From the NCBI RefSeq assembly GCF_007745175.1, contig NZ_CP036271.1, forward strand, positions 3,732,314 through 3,796,313: 64,000 bases of DNA, read 5' to 3'. Source of the DNA: Caulifigura coniformis (GTDB lineage: Bacteria > Planctomycetota > Planctomycetia > Planctomycetales > Planctomycetaceae). The notes below the pieces were generated by a model, which searched no databases, had not been told where the DNA came from, and was given only the letters and a program-made list of their open reading frames with translations. The position numbers and the translations under genes are program-made. This document shows positions 44,803 through 53,946 of this stretch, in pieces. Positions within the stretch are counted from its first letter, which is position 1, and each line of letters opens with the position of its first letter.

Positions 44803-45642
44803 ATGTCCTCACAGTTGCTTGAAAAACCGCCGCACGCAGACCCCGCCGATCTCTCGGACGTCGTGGACTTCGCCTCGTCGGAGTTCATGCCCGATGTCCC
44901 CTGGCTGACGCGACTCAACCTCGGATCCCGGCGGCTGAACGTCCGCTGCCTCGGACCGGAGCTCCGCACGATGAAGCGGACCGTCGACATCGGGGTCTCG
45001 CTGCTCCTCCTGGCCCTCCTGTGGCCCGTGATGCTGCTGACCGCCCTGCTCGTCAAACTGACGTCCCGCGGTCCCGTCATCTTCCGACAGACTCGTGTCG
45101 GCCTGAACCTCCGCACCGCCGACCGCAGGCATCTCGACCTCGGACCTCCTCCTCCGGGCGACGAACGCCGAAATGCACTCTACGACCGACGCGGAAATCC
45201 GACGTACGGCCGGCATTTCACCCTCTACAAGTTCCGCACGATGCGCGTCGACGCCGAGAAAGACGGCGCGCAGTTCGCCCGCAAGAACGACTCCCGAATC
45301 ACCCCCATCGGACGCTTCCTCCGCAAGACGCGGCTGGATGAACTCCCCCAGTTGTGGAACGTCCTCAAAGGCGAAATGACGCTCGTCGGGCCTCGACCGG
45401 AACGCCCTGAGTTTCTCGAACAGCTCTCCGAGCAGATTCCGAACTATCTGGAACGCCTCGGGCTGAAGCCCGGCCTCACCGGCGTTGCGCAGATCGTGAA
45501 CGGCTACGACAACGAGATTGAGAGCTTCCGCCGAAAGGTGGCGTTCGACCTGCTCTACCTGCAGAACTGCTGTCTCTGGAACGACATCAAGATCCTGTTC
45601 CGGACGATTCGCACAGTCCTCACCGGAAGCGGCGCTCTCTGA
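44803..45642 (+). CDS. Undecaprenyl-phosphate sugar transferase (bacterial sugar transferase family)
   Basis: This 279-residue initiating glycosyltransferase transfers a sugar phosphate to undecaprenyl phosphate to start exopolysaccharide or capsule synthesis. The membrane helix lies at about residues 65-85 (VSLLLLALLWPVMLLTALLV). Catalytic motifs follow: FRQTRVGLN, KFRTMRVDAE, RFLRKTRLDELPQLWNVL and TLVGPRPERPEF. It lacks the N-terminal CoA-binding domain of the long WcaJ-type enzymes. No other polysaccharide gene is adjacent, so its pathway partners must lie elsewhere. Confidence 0.9.
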   Translation: MSSQLLEKPPHADPADLSDVVDFASSEFMPDVPWLTRLNLGSRRLNVRCLGPELRTMKRTVDIGVSLLLLALLWPVMLLTALLVKLTSRGPVIFRQTRVGLNLRTADRRHLDLGPPPPGDERRNALYDRRGNPTYGRHFTLYKFRTMRVDAEKDGAQFARKNDSRITPIGRFLRKTRLDELPQLWNVLKGEMTLVGPRPERPEFLEQLSEQIPNYLERLGLKPGLTGVAQIVNGYDNEIESFRRKVAFDLLYLQNCCLWNDIKILFRTIRTVLTGSGAL

Positions 45643-45684
45643 ACCTCAGGGGCGGACGCCCGCATTCCGGCAAACCCGTCGGAT

Positions 45685-46530
45685 CTACAGCGCGATCTCC
45701 TTGTTGTCGATCAGCCGCGTTGTCCCGAGTCGTGCGGCGACGAGCGCGACCATCCGCGGTTGCGGCGCGGTTAGCTCCTGGAGCGTCTGCGGGTCGGCAA
45801 TGACGGCGTAATCGGGAACGACTCCAGCCGCCTTCTGCAGGTGTTGCAGCATCGCAGCCGCCACCGCCTGGATATCGGTCTCGCCGTCATGCAGGCGATC
45901 TTCGGCGAGGTTCAGGCTCTCCCACAGCGCGATGGCCGATTTCCGCTGTTCGGCAGAGAGGTAGACGTTGCGGCTGCTCATCGCCAGCCCGTCGTGCTCG
46001 CGCATCGTCGGCGCGGTGATGACCTCCACCGGCACGTCGAGATCCTTCACCATCCGACGGATCAACGCCTGCTGCTGATAGTCCTTGGCGCCAAACACCG
46101 CGACATCTGGCTGGACGAGATTGAACAGCTTCAGCACGATCGTCGCGACGCCGCGAAAGTGAGTCGGTCGGAGCGCCCCTTCCATTGGCGCGGACACGCC
46201 TTCCACCGTGACGTAGGTCGAGTACCCCTCTGGATAGAGGCCTTCCTTCGTGGGGGTGAACACCAGGTCGACTCCCGCGAGCTTCGCGGCCTCGAGGTCC
46301 TTCTCGAGCGGGCGAGGGTACTTCGAGAAGTCTTCATGGGGGGCGAACTGCGTCGGGTTCACGAAGATCGTCGCCACGACAAAGTTCGCTTGCGACCGGC
46401 AGGCGTGGAACAGGCTGACATGCCCGGCGTGCAGTGCCCCCATCGTCGGCACGCATCCGATCCGTTTCCCCTGCGAGCGGGCCGCCTTGATGGCCTCACG
46501 AAGTTCACCTGTCTCGGAAATCACCTGCAT
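45685..46530 (-). CDS. panC: Pantothenate synthetase
   Basis: This 281-residue enzyme condenses pantoate with beta-alanine using ATP in coenzyme A synthesis. Typical motifs are present: PTMGALHAGHVSLF (with the HIGH-type nucleotide site), KLFNLVQPDVAVFGAKDYQQ and AMSSRNVYLS. ATG 46530 follows AGGTGA at good spacing and is preferred to a TTG two codons earlier. The gene stands alone on the minus strand between the sugar transferase and the sulfatase; no panB or panD is adjacent. Confidence 0.95.
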   Translation of the reverse strand: MQVISETGELREAIKAARSQGKRIGCVPTMGALHAGHVSLFHACRSQANFVVATIFVNPTQFAPHEDFSKYPRPLEKDLEAAKLAGVDLVFTPTKEGLYPEGYSTYVTVEGVSAPMEGALRPTHFRGVATIVLKLFNLVQPDVAVFGAKDYQQQALIRRMVKDLDVPVEVITAPTMREHDGLAMSSRNVYLSAEQRKSAIALWESLNLAEDRLHDGETDIQAVAAAMLQHLQKAAGVVPDYAVIADPQTLQELTAPQPRMVALVAARLGTTRLIDNKEIAL

Positions 46531-46599
46531 GTTCAATTCACCTGTTCGCCGGAATCGGCTGGCTGACTCTGAAACCCCGGGAGGGGCCCAAACGCGGTC

Positions 46600-48072
46600 T
46601 CACCGGATCTTCAGGTCCGGCAGTTCCTGTTTGATCCCCGCGTCGATCGGCATCCGGTCCGGCGTCGCTCCCGTCCGCTTGAGTTCCGCAGCGATCAGCG
46701 CGCTCAGTTCTTCGATGCGCGACCTCTGCGTCGGATCATCGATCAGATTCTTCCGCTCGTCAGGATCGTTCTTGAGATCGTAAAGCTCGGCCCGATGTCG
46801 ATCGGGGCCTCCGTCGCCGTGAGGATACCGGATGAGTTTCCACTCGTCCGTCCTCACTCCGCGGATGTTCGGCGTGTACGGGAACTGTTTCTCGTAGTTG
46901 TATTCGTACAGCCAGCCGGTGCGCCAGTCCCTGGATTTTCCCTGCACCAGGGACACCCAGCTCCGGCCATGCGCTTGCTTCAGCGGAGCGGCACCGCACA
47001 GTTCCAGCAGGCTCGGCGCCAGGTCGAGCGTCAGCACCTGGGCCGTTTCCTTGCGGGGCCTGTCCTTCGGCGTCAGCTGCGGGGCGCGGATCACCAGCGG
47101 AATACGGATGCTCGGCTCGTGCATCGTCCGCTTGTCGACCATCCCGTGCTCACCGTTCAGCAGGCCGTTGTCTCCCATGAACACGAACACCGTGTTGTCG
47201 AGTCGCCCGGCCTCCTCGAGCGCCCTGGTCATCCGGCCCACGCTGTCGTCGACCGAAAGCACCGTTCCCCAGTACCCCCGGATCATCGCCTCGAAATGCT
47301 TCACCGATTCGGGCCGCGAGTCCGGAAACTTCTTCCGGTAGTCGAACAGCGGACCGTAGATCCCATGCCAGGTCGACAACCGTGTCTTGTACCACGCGGG
47401 ATTGTCGCCCAGCTCAAAGGCCGAATCGGGGTAGGGGATCGCCACGCTCTCAAACGCATCCGCGTACTTCGGTTCCGGCGTGTAAAAGCTGTGCGGCGCC
47501 TTCTGGCCGACCATGAGGAAGAACGGCTTCTCGTCCGTCTGCTTCTGAAGCCAGTCGAGGGCCATTTCCGTCACGACGTGCGTGTAATAGCCGGGAACGA
47601 CCTTTCGCTCTTTCCCGTTCAAATTGAACTCGGTGTCGAAGTATTTTCCCTGGCCCTTGTGGGTCACGAACCAGTCGAATCCCGGACGCGGCTCGTCGTT
47701 CTCCTCTCCCATGTGGTACTTGCCGATGTACGCAGTGGCGTAACCGGCAGCCTGCAGGTTCCTCGGAAGGCTGTCCAGGCTCCGGGGATACTCCGTGAAA
47801 TTGTCGACGACCCCGTGAGAATGGGCATACTGGCCGCTGAGGATCGATGCCCGGCTGGGGGAACACAGTGACGTCGTGCAGAACGCATTGACGAAATGGA
47901 CCCCTTCATTCGCCAGCCGATCGATGTTCGGCGTCTTCACCTGCGGATGCCCCGCGCATCCGAGCGTGTCCCAGCGCAGATCGTCACACAGCACGATCAT
48001 CACGTTGGGGCGATCGGCGGCCGGGAGGGCAGACCCGGCAAAGACCATCGTCAGAATCAGGAGCGGGCGCAT
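46600..48072 (-). CDS. Formylglycine-dependent sulfatase, exported
   Basis: This 490-residue type-I sulfatase has a signal peptide ([17 protein letters not shown]). Metal ligands begin with [10 protein letters not shown], and the catalytic Cys70 sits in CSPSR (70-74), which is converted to formylglycine. [13 protein letters not shown] and [19 protein letters not shown] follow as expected. Such sulfatases act on sulfated polysaccharides and are abundant in planctomycetes. No sulfatase-modifying gene is adjacent. Confidence 0.93.
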   Translation of the reverse strand: MRPLLILTMVFAGSALPAADRPNVMIVLCDDLRWDTLGCAGHPQVKTPNIDRLANEGVHFVNAFCTTSLCSPSRASILSGQYAHSHGVVDNFTEYPRSLDSLPRNLQAAGYATAYIGKYHMGEENDEPRPGFDWFVTHKGQGKYFDTEFNLNGKERKVVPGYYTHVVTEMALDWLQKQTDEKPFFLMVGQKAPHSFYTPEPKYADAFESVAIPYPDSAFELGDNPAWYKTRLSTWHGIYGPLFDYRKKFPDSRPESVKHFEAMIRGYWGTVLSVDDSVGRMTRALEEAGRLDNTVFVFMGDNGLLNGEHGMVDKRTMHEPSIRIPLVIRAPQLTPKDRPRKETAQVLTLDLAPSLLELCGAAPLKQAHGRSWVSLVQGKSRDWRTGWLYEYNYEKQFPYTPNIRGVRTDEWKLIRYPHGDGGPDRHRAELYDLKNDPDERKNLIDDPTQRSRIEELSALIAAELKRTGATPDRMPIDAGIKQELPDLKIR

Positions 48073-48318
48073 GCTGCTGTGTCCTTGGGGGAACGCGGGG
48101 CGACGGGGTCTTCGGGCAGTTAAGAGGGCCGTTTCGTCCCCGTCAACCGCCGCAGGATCGAAAAAACTCGTCGATTCTGCGGGACGACTCTCGCCAGCGG
48201 CAGATTCTCGGATGGACGTTCGCGGATCGGAACTCGACCGTTACAGTACGACCAGTGAAAGGCCGTAGGACGCTCCCCGCGGCTCTCGATGCTGGCATCT
48301 GGACGGGACCGCGCGGTA

Positions 48319-48756
48319 ATGGCAAAGGAAATGGAATCGGTTCGGTCCTGCGGGTTTCTCGTGCTTCGCGAACGCCCGCTGCGCGAGTTTCTCCTGATGA
48401 AGCACAAGGTCAGGTGGGATCTGCCCAAGGGGCATGTCGATCCGGGCGAAACGGACCTTGAGTGTGCGCTGCGTGAGTTGTGGGAAGAAACCGCGATTCC
48501 GGCCGACGCCATTAAGGTCGATCCTGAATTCCGCTTCATGCACCAGTACCCCGTTCGCACGAACCGGGTGAAGAGCGGACGGGCCATCAAGACCCTCGTG
48601 ATCTTCCTCGCCGAATTGATCAACGACGTGAAGATCAAGACCACGGAACACCCATCCTACGCCTGGCTCCCCTGGCAGCCGCCGCATCGCCTGCAGGAGC
48701 AGACCATCGACCCCCTGCTGAAGGCGGTCGAGGAATACCTGATCACGCGGAACTGA
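48319..48756 (+). CDS. Nudix hydrolase
   Basis: This 145-residue protein carries a full Nudix box, GHVDPGETDLECALRELWEE, with an Ala where many family members have Gly after EET. MutT-like enzymes hydrolyse nucleoside diphosphate derivatives; the substrate is unknown. ATG 48319 is used because it lies just before the conserved SCGFLVLRE; a start at 48289 would add 10 residues. It converges with the Prc gene and shares a bidirectional terminator. Confidence 0.85.
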   Translation: MAKEMESVRSCGFLVLRERPLREFLLMKHKVRWDLPKGHVDPGETDLECALRELWEETAIPADAIKVDPEFRFMHQYPVRTNRVKSGRAIKTLVIFLAELINDVKIKTTEHPSYAWLPWQPPHRLQEQTIDPLLKAVEEYLITRN

Positions 48757-48781
48757 ACTGCGAAGCCTGGAGACAATGAAA

Positions 48782-48807
48782 AAAGGCCGGTGTTTTCACC
48801 GGCCTTT
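48782..48807. terminator. Bidirectional terminator between Nudix and Prc genes
   Basis: AAAGGCCGGTG (48782-48792) pairs perfectly with CACCGGCCTTT (48797-48807) around a TTTT loop. Flanking A- and T-rich tracts give a U-run in each direction, fitting the convergent arrangement of the two genes. Confidence 0.9.
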
Positions 48808-48829
48808 CTTCGTTTCGACTCCGGGCGTC

Positions 48830-50899
48830 TTACGGACGGCGCGTGCTCGCCGCCAGGGCCGGGAAGGCTTCGACGTAGTCGAGAGCCACGTTCAGCACTT
48901 CGTCGTTGTAGAAGCCTTTCGGGAAGATCGGCTCGTTCGGATCCTTGGCCTTCACTTCGTCTGGATCCTTCGGATTGTCCTTCGCCGTTTCTTTCTCGAG
49001 GTCGCGTTCCGCTTTCAGGATGGTTTCATTCAGCGAAACCGATTTCTTGTTCTTCCGCTCCAGGTACTGCCGGATCACCTTCTCGACCTTCTGGAAGTCC
49101 TCCACGGTCGCCACCCGCTGTTCGCTTCGCTTCTGGAGGCTGGCGACAACGTCGCTGGAGACCAGGCGGCTTGCGGAGTAACGGGCCGGCTCGATGTGAT
49201 CGAACGGCAGGGCGTTGTCGAGGCTCGACTCGCCTTCATCGATATGGTCCAGCAGCGACGGCAGGACCACATCCGAGGTGACGCCGCGATTCTGCGTGCT
49301 GTCGCCGTTCACGCGGTAGAACTGCTGGATCGTCAGCTTCAGCTTGCCGCGATCCTGTCCGCGGAACAGCCGGAACGGCTCGCGGGGCGCGACGTCCATC
49401 AGGTTCTGGACGGTTCCCTTGCCGTGCGTGGTCTGGTCCCCGATCACGATCCCGCGGCGGTAATCCTTGATCGCGCCGGCGAAAATCTCCGAGGCCGACG
49501 CGCTCAGGCGGTTGCACAGCACCACCAGCGGCCCGCGATAGATCACGCCCGGATCCTCGTCGTTCAGCTGCTTGGGCGCGCTGCCGGTCTCCTTGACCTG
49601 CACGATCGGGCCCTGGTCGATGAACAGTCCCGAGATTTCGATCGCCTCGCTCAGCGCGCCGCCGCCGTTGTTCCGGAGGTCGACGACGATCGCATCCAGC
49701 TTCTGGTTCGCGAAGACTTCCTTGAACACCTTGCGACAGTCAGCCGCAGCGCTCTTGAAGCCTTCCGTTCCGTCCTGGGCCTGCTCGAAGTCACGATAGA
49801 ACGACGGGATGCTGAGGACGCCGATCCGTCCCTCGCGACCCACGCGGGCGCCGGTCTCGATGATTTCGCCTTTGACGGCCTGTTCGTTCAACTCGATCTT
49901 CTGGCGGACCAATTGATAGATCTGGGTGTCCCCCCCCTTTTCTGGCTTCACCTGCAGCCGCAGCGGAGTGCCGCGCGGGCCGCGGATCTTGCGGACCACT
50001 TCGGTCAGCTTCATGTCGTAGATATCTTCGATCTCGGCGTTCCCCTTCGAGTCCACGCCGGTGATCTTGTCGCCCACTTTCAGCCGGCCGTCGAGGGCCG
50101 CCGCTCCGCCGGGAACGATCGACGCCACCACCGTATATCCGTCATCCGAACGCAGCGCCGCGCCGATCCCGTCCAGGCTCAGCTTCAGCTGGATCTCGAA
50201 ATCCTGCCAGCTCCTCGGCGACATGTACGTCGAATGCGGATCGAACGCCGTCGTCATCGACGTCAGGTACATCTCCAGCTTCTCGTCGGGCGTCGTCTGC
50301 TCGATCACCCGGCCAATATTGCGATAGCGCTTGTGGAGTTTCTCCCGGGCCTTGTCGAGGGGCTCTTCGTCCAACTTGTATTGCAGCATGTCGAACTTCA
50401 CCCGCTTGCGCCAGCGGTCGTCGAGTTCTTCCTGCGTGGCCGCCCAGTCGAGAACCTTCGAGTCGGTGATCATCGACTCGTCGACGCTGTAGTCCTGATC
50501 CTGGTCGATCAGCAGATGGGCCTTCTGCAGCTGATCGGTCAGCCGCTGCTTGAAGATGTCGAAAACGGTGTACGCGAACTGCACGTCGCCCGCTTTGATT
50601 TCGTCGTCCAGCGTCAGCCGGTGCGGAGCGAACTGATCGATATCCGACTTCAGGAAGTACATTTTTCCCTGGTCGAGCAGCTTCAGGTATCCGTCGAAGA
50701 TCTTGACCGAAGCGGCATCGTCAATCTTCGGATGGTGCAGGTGAAACCGCGGAACCAGCTGGGTCACAAGCTGGGCGGTCTGGGCATCTGCCGGGGAAGC
50801 GGCGGGGGCCGCGGGCTGCTGGGCGGCGAGGAATCCAGCGCCGGAAAACAGTGCGAACCCGACAACAAAGCGCAGCGTGCGCGGAGACAACGTCATCAT
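48830..50899 (-). CDS. Carboxy-terminal processing protease (Prc/S41A family)
   Basis: This 689-residue periplasmic serine protease has a signal peptide (LRFVVGFALFSGAGFLAA), an N-terminal helical domain, a PDZ domain at about residues 235-320 (IVPGGAAALDGRLKVGDKIT) and the S41 catalytic core. The Ser-Lys dyad is S468 in NRLSASASEIF and K494 in GDQTTHGKGTVQ. A helical C-terminal tail follows, giving nearly the same length as E. coli Prc. ATG 50899 is used because the signal peptide begins there, although the frame is open about 85 codons upstream. Confidence 0.9.
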   Translation of the reverse strand: MMTLSPRTLRFVVGFALFSGAGFLAAQQPAAPAASPADAQTAQLVTQLVPRFHLHHPKIDDAASVKIFDGYLKLLDQGKMYFLKSDIDQFAPHRLTLDDEIKAGDVQFAYTVFDIFKQRLTDQLQKAHLLIDQDQDYSVDESMITDSKVLDWAATQEELDDRWRKRVKFDMLQYKLDEEPLDKAREKLHKRYRNIGRVIEQTTPDEKLEMYLTSMTTAFDPHSTYMSPRSWQDFEIQLKLSLDGIGAALRSDDGYTVVASIVPGGAAALDGRLKVGDKITGVDSKGNAEIEDIYDMKLTEVVRKIRGPRGTPLRLQVKPEKGGDTQIYQLVRQKIELNEQAVKGEIIETGARVGREGRIGVLSIPSFYRDFEQAQDGTEGFKSAAADCRKVFKEVFANQKLDAIVVDLRNNGGGALSEAIEISGLFIDQGPIVQVKETGSAPKQLNDEDPGVIYRGPLVVLCNRLSASASEIFAGAIKDYRRGIVIGDQTTHGKGTVQNLMDVAPREPFRLFRGQDRGKLKLTIQQFYRVNGDSTQNRGVTSDVVLPSLLDHIDEGESSLDNALPFDHIEPARYSASRLVSSDVVASLQKRSEQRVATVEDFQKVEKVIRQYLERKNKKSVSLNETILKAERDLEKETAKDNPKDPDEVKAKDPNEPIFPKGFYNDEVLNVALDYVEAFPALAASTRRP

Positions 50900-51167
50900 C
50901 GAGGGAGACCTCGGTTGATCGGAAGGAATGACGATCGAGCCGTTCGCAAAAAATCGAACGGACAACACCGGCAAGCCGGAGTAGCAGGGCATTTCATCCT
51001 GAAATCCACTGCCGACGAAGGATTTGTCGACACGGAATCGTAGGCAAACTGAGGGAAGCCAACAAGATGCAGTTTCCGTCGGAAAGTCGCGGTCGCAGAC
51101 TCGCGGCGACCGGACCACATCCCCCGCGCGCACGCCGGAATCCTTCATTTCCAATCAGGTTGGCCAC

Positions 51168-51452
51168 TCACGGCGGATCGTAGCCACCCGGATGCCACGG
51201 ATGGCATCTCCCGATCCGGCAGATCCCTTTCCAACTCCCCACGACTGCCCCGTACTTCCGGACGGCCCCGATGAAATAGCGGCTGCAACTCGGCTCGAAC
51301 CGGCACTGCCGACCGAAGATCGGGCTCAGGGTCAGCTGATAGATCCGAACGAGCACGATCAGCACGAGCGCCAGCCAGTCGGCCGGATGCCGCCAGTTCA
51401 ACTCCCGGCCAGACTCTTCACCCGATTCCGGACGGTCCACGGCGTCGCTCAT
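51168..51452 (-). CDS. yidD: Membrane protein insertion efficiency factor YidD
   Basis: This 94-residue protein has the YidD core: [25 protein letters not shown], written here as QLTLSPIFG and [11 protein letters not shown], followed by [16 protein letters not shown]. YidD is an amphipathic protein that assists the YidC insertase at the inner membrane. The N-terminal 25 residues are a polar extension. Its start overlaps the stop of the upstream oxidoreductase gene by ATGA, so it is co-translated with a molybdoprotein, an unusual partner; rnpA and yidC are not adjacent here. Confidence 0.92.
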   Translation of the reverse strand: MSDAVDRPESGEESGRELNWRHPADWLALVLIVLVRIYQLTLSPIFGRQCRFEPSCSRYFIGAVRKYGAVVGSWKGICRIGRCHPWHPGGYDPP

Positions 51453-52111
51453 TCGGTGAAGCGTTCTTCACGCCACGGATCGCCGTAATTGTGGTAGCCC
51501 ATCTCTTCCCAGAAGCCCGGCCGGTCATCCGCGACCAGAGTCAACCTCTTCAGCCATTTGGCGCTTTTCCAGGCGTACAGCCTCGGAACGATCAGCCGGA
51601 CCGGCCCGCCATGATCCGCGTCGAGCAGTTCGCCGTCGTGACGATCCACCACGAGGGCGTCGGGCTGGTCGAATTCCGGGAGCGGCAGGTTGGTGGTCCA
51701 GTCGGAATCGTAAGCACCCGCGATCACGAAACGGGCCGTCGGCTTGACGCCCGCCATCTGCAGCAGCGTTTGAACCGCCACCCCTTCCCAGAGATTGCCC
51801 AGCCGTGACCAGCGGGTCACGCAGTGGAAGTCGGCGAACACCTTCGACCGCGGGAGAGACTGGAACTGCTCCCAGCTGAACTCCAGGGGGCGTTCCACGA
51901 GCCCGTCAATCGTCAGCCTCCATTCCGCAATCGGAATGGAGGGGACGGTCGTCGCATGCAGCACCGGCCACTTGCGCGTGCGGACCTGTCCCGGTGGAAT
52001 CCGGTTCGATCGCCGCGTGTCCGGACTGACGATCACCTCCGGCGCCACGCTCCCGGGCTCGGGAGGACTGCCGGACTGGTACTTCGGATCATCGGGTCCG
52101 GAAAGACTCAT
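51449..52111 (-). CDS. Sulfite oxidase-like molybdopterin oxidoreductase
   Basis: This 220-residue protein matches the oxidoreductase molybdopterin-binding domain: [20 protein letters not shown], then [16 protein letters not shown] with the conserved molybdenum-ligating Cys, and [19 protein letters not shown]. It lacks a Tat leader and the dimerisation domain of true sulfite oxidase, so it is probably a small cytosolic relative. The stop overlaps the yidD start by ATGA. The substrate is unknown. Confidence 0.88.
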   Translation of the reverse strand: MSLSGPDDPKYQSGSPPEPGSVAPEVIVSPDTRRSNRIPPGQVRTRKWPVLHATTVPSIPIAEWRLTIDGLVERPLEFSWEQFQSLPRSKVFADFHCVTRWSRLGNLWEGVAVQTLLQMAGVKPTARFVIAGAYDSDWTTNLPLPEFDQPDALVVDRHDGELLDADHGGPVRLIVPRLYAWKSAKWLKRLTLVADDRPGFWEEMGYHNYGDPWREERFTE

Positions 52112-52121
52112 CGACTGCTGA

Positions 52122-52220
52122 TTAAGTCTTGATCATCGCACGCTTTGCGCGCCGAGCCTTGTGGCTGGCGGGGCGCTTTCCGTGATTAGCCCGCTTCAGT
52201 TTCTTTGCATTCTTCGCCAT
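52122..52220 (-). CDS. 32-residue very basic microprotein
   Basis: A short open frame starts ATG at 52220 and ends TAA at 52122. Of its 32 residues, 8 are Lys and 5 are Arg; it begins MAKNAKKLKRANHGKRP and ends AMIKT. This composition resembles very small ribosome- or nucleic-acid-associated proteins. A weak AAGG lies upstream. It sits 10 bases from the start of the oxidoreductase gene on the same strand. The function is unknown; the call rests on composition, compact start and stop, and tight placement. Confidence 0.6.
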   Translation of the reverse strand: MAKNAKKLKRANHGKRPASHKARRAKRAMIKT

Positions 52221-52430
52221 CGGTGACTCAACCTTGATCAACGCTCAAAACAACACGACCCGACCTGCATTGAGATCGGGACGAAACCGGTCCACAGTGA
52301 AGCGAAAGAGCGTAACAGCCGTTGTGCCAATTGGGAAGGGCGACAAAGATACGGTTGCCCCACCTCTGAGCCAGCAATGCGGCCTGTGATTCGCTGGCGC
52401 CTGTGAGCTTCCCACCGCGTCGGCGTCCTC

Positions 52431-53930
52431 ATGGCCTTCAAATCCAACGATCCGCCCCCGCCCCCCGGAAAAGGTCCGGCCCCAGCCGCCGCCACCCGGC
52501 CGGCGACGCCCACTGCAAAAACCGATGTCACGGGAAAGCCCCCGCTGAAGCCTCCCGCAAATGTTGCGAGTTTGCGGCCGGAACCCGCCAGCAAACGCCT
52601 CGTCTCACTCGATGCCTACCGCGGGTTCATCATGACCCTGCTCGCGGCCAACGGTTTCGGCATTCTGACGCTCTCCAGAACCAGCGAGGACTCCCCGCTC
52701 TGGAAAATCCTGGACCGCGAAACCTGGCAGCACATCGGTTTTCACTTCAATCATCCGGCCTGGCTCAGCAATTTTCCCTTCGGCCCGTCGACCAATCCGC
52801 TGGAAGGAAGTCCCTGGACGCGCGGCGCCGTCTCCCTCTGGGACCTGATTCAGCCCGCCTTCATGTTCATGGTCGGCACGGCGATGGCCTATTCGGCTCG
52901 CAAACGCGACGCCCTCGGAGAGCCGCGCTGGAAGCAGTGGCTGCATGCCTTCCTCAGGGCCATCGTCCTCGTGCTGCTTGGCGTCTTCCTCTCCTCGTTG
53001 GACACACGGCAGACGCACTGGGAGTTCCCCAACGTCCTCGCCCAGATCGGCCTCGGATACGTATTCGTCTTCGCGACCGTTCGCTGGAAATGGTGGGGAC
53101 AGGTCGCCGCCATCGCGACGATTCTCATCGCCACATGGGCCGCATTCTTCACCTTCACTCCCCCTGACAACTACGACTTCGCAGCCGTCAACGCCTCGGC
53201 GGAGCAGGGCGAAGTGCTCGAGAAGCCATTCCGGCAGTGGTCGAAGAATGGCAACTTTGCACACGACGTCGATCTGAAGCTGCTCAACAAGCTCCCGCGC
53301 CTCGAGGACAAGGAAGGGAAGCCGATCCCGTTCACCCACAATCGCGGCGGCTATCAGACCCTCAACTTCTTCCCGTCGATCGCGACGATGATCCTCGGTG
53401 TTCTCTGCGGCCAGATCCTCCAGCGGCCGGTCTCCGCCTGGAAGCGGGTCGGGCTCCTGCTCGGGCTGTCGCTGCTCTGCTTCGGCCTGGCGATGGTCGC
53501 CAGCGTGTACGCCTGTCCGATCGTCAAGCGGATCTGGACTCCCTCCTGGGTGCTGTTCAGCGGCGGCTACGTGATCGCGATGCTGGCGCTGTTCTTTGCC
53601 CTGTTTGACGCGCTCCCCCTCGGCGTCCTCGCGTTCCCGCTGGTGGTCGTCGGAACCAATTCGCTCCTGATTTACCTGATGGGGCAGACTCTTCGCGGCT
53701 GGACGAGCGGCAAGATCATCCACACCCACTTCCACAAGCTCATCGAAAGCGGCCTCGGTGGGCTGGCGAACATCACGGGCCTGACGCCACGCCTCCCGCA
53801 GACAGGGCAGACTCCGGGCGCCGTCATGTACGACCTCTTCGGACCCGTCGTCGATTCGACGGCCGTGTTCTTTGTCTTCTGGCTCGTCCTCTTCGCCCTC
53901 TATCGCAAGCGTCTGTTCCTGCGAATCTGA
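52431..53930 (+). CDS. DUF5009 / heparan-alpha-glucosaminide acetyltransferase-like membrane protein
   Basis: This 499-residue polytopic membrane protein has a Pro/Ala-rich cytosolic N-terminus (about 55 residues) and then the family signature RLVSLDAYRGFIMTLLAANG. About nine or ten hydrophobic segments follow, such as FMFMVGTAMAYSARKRD, IVLVLLGVFLSSLDTRQ and LAFPLVVVGTNSLLIYLMGQ. DUF5009/DUF1624 proteins are related to HGSNAT, which moves acetyl groups across membranes onto glucosamine; the bacterial role is inferred. It converges with mgtE. Confidence 0.88.
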   Translation: MAFKSNDPPPPPGKGPAPAAATRPATPTAKTDVTGKPPLKPPANVASLRPEPASKRLVSLDAYRGFIMTLLAANGFGILTLSRTSEDSPLWKILDRETWQHIGFHFNHPAWLSNFPFGPSTNPLEGSPWTRGAVSLWDLIQPAFMFMVGTAMAYSARKRDALGEPRWKQWLHAFLRAIVLVLLGVFLSSLDTRQTHWEFPNVLAQIGLGYVFVFATVRWKWWGQVAAIATILIATWAAFFTFTPPDNYDFAAVNASAEQGEVLEKPFRQWSKNGNFAHDVDLKLLNKLPRLEDKEGKPIPFTHNRGGYQTLNFFPSIATMILGVLCGQILQRPVSAWKRVGLLLGLSLLCFGLAMVASVYACPIVKRIWTPSWVLFSGGYVIAMLALFFALFDALPLGVLAFPLVVVGTNSLLIYLMGQTLRGWTSGKIIHTHFHKLIESGLGGLANITGLTPRLPQTGQTPGAVMYDLFGPVVDSTAVFFVFWLVLFALYRKRLFLRI

Positions 53931-53946
53931 GCCAGCTCCTGGCACG

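Noticed and set aside
48776-51043. A 755-codon open frame on the plus strand opposite the Prc protease gene
   Set aside because: The other strand has PDZ and S41 catalytic motifs. The plus frame has no domain or start signal and begins inside the bidirectional terminator.
52605-53945. A 446-codon minus-strand frame opposite the DUF5009 gene
   Set aside because: It consists of charged low-complexity sequence without membrane segments or motifs and is the shadow of a polytopic membrane protein gene.
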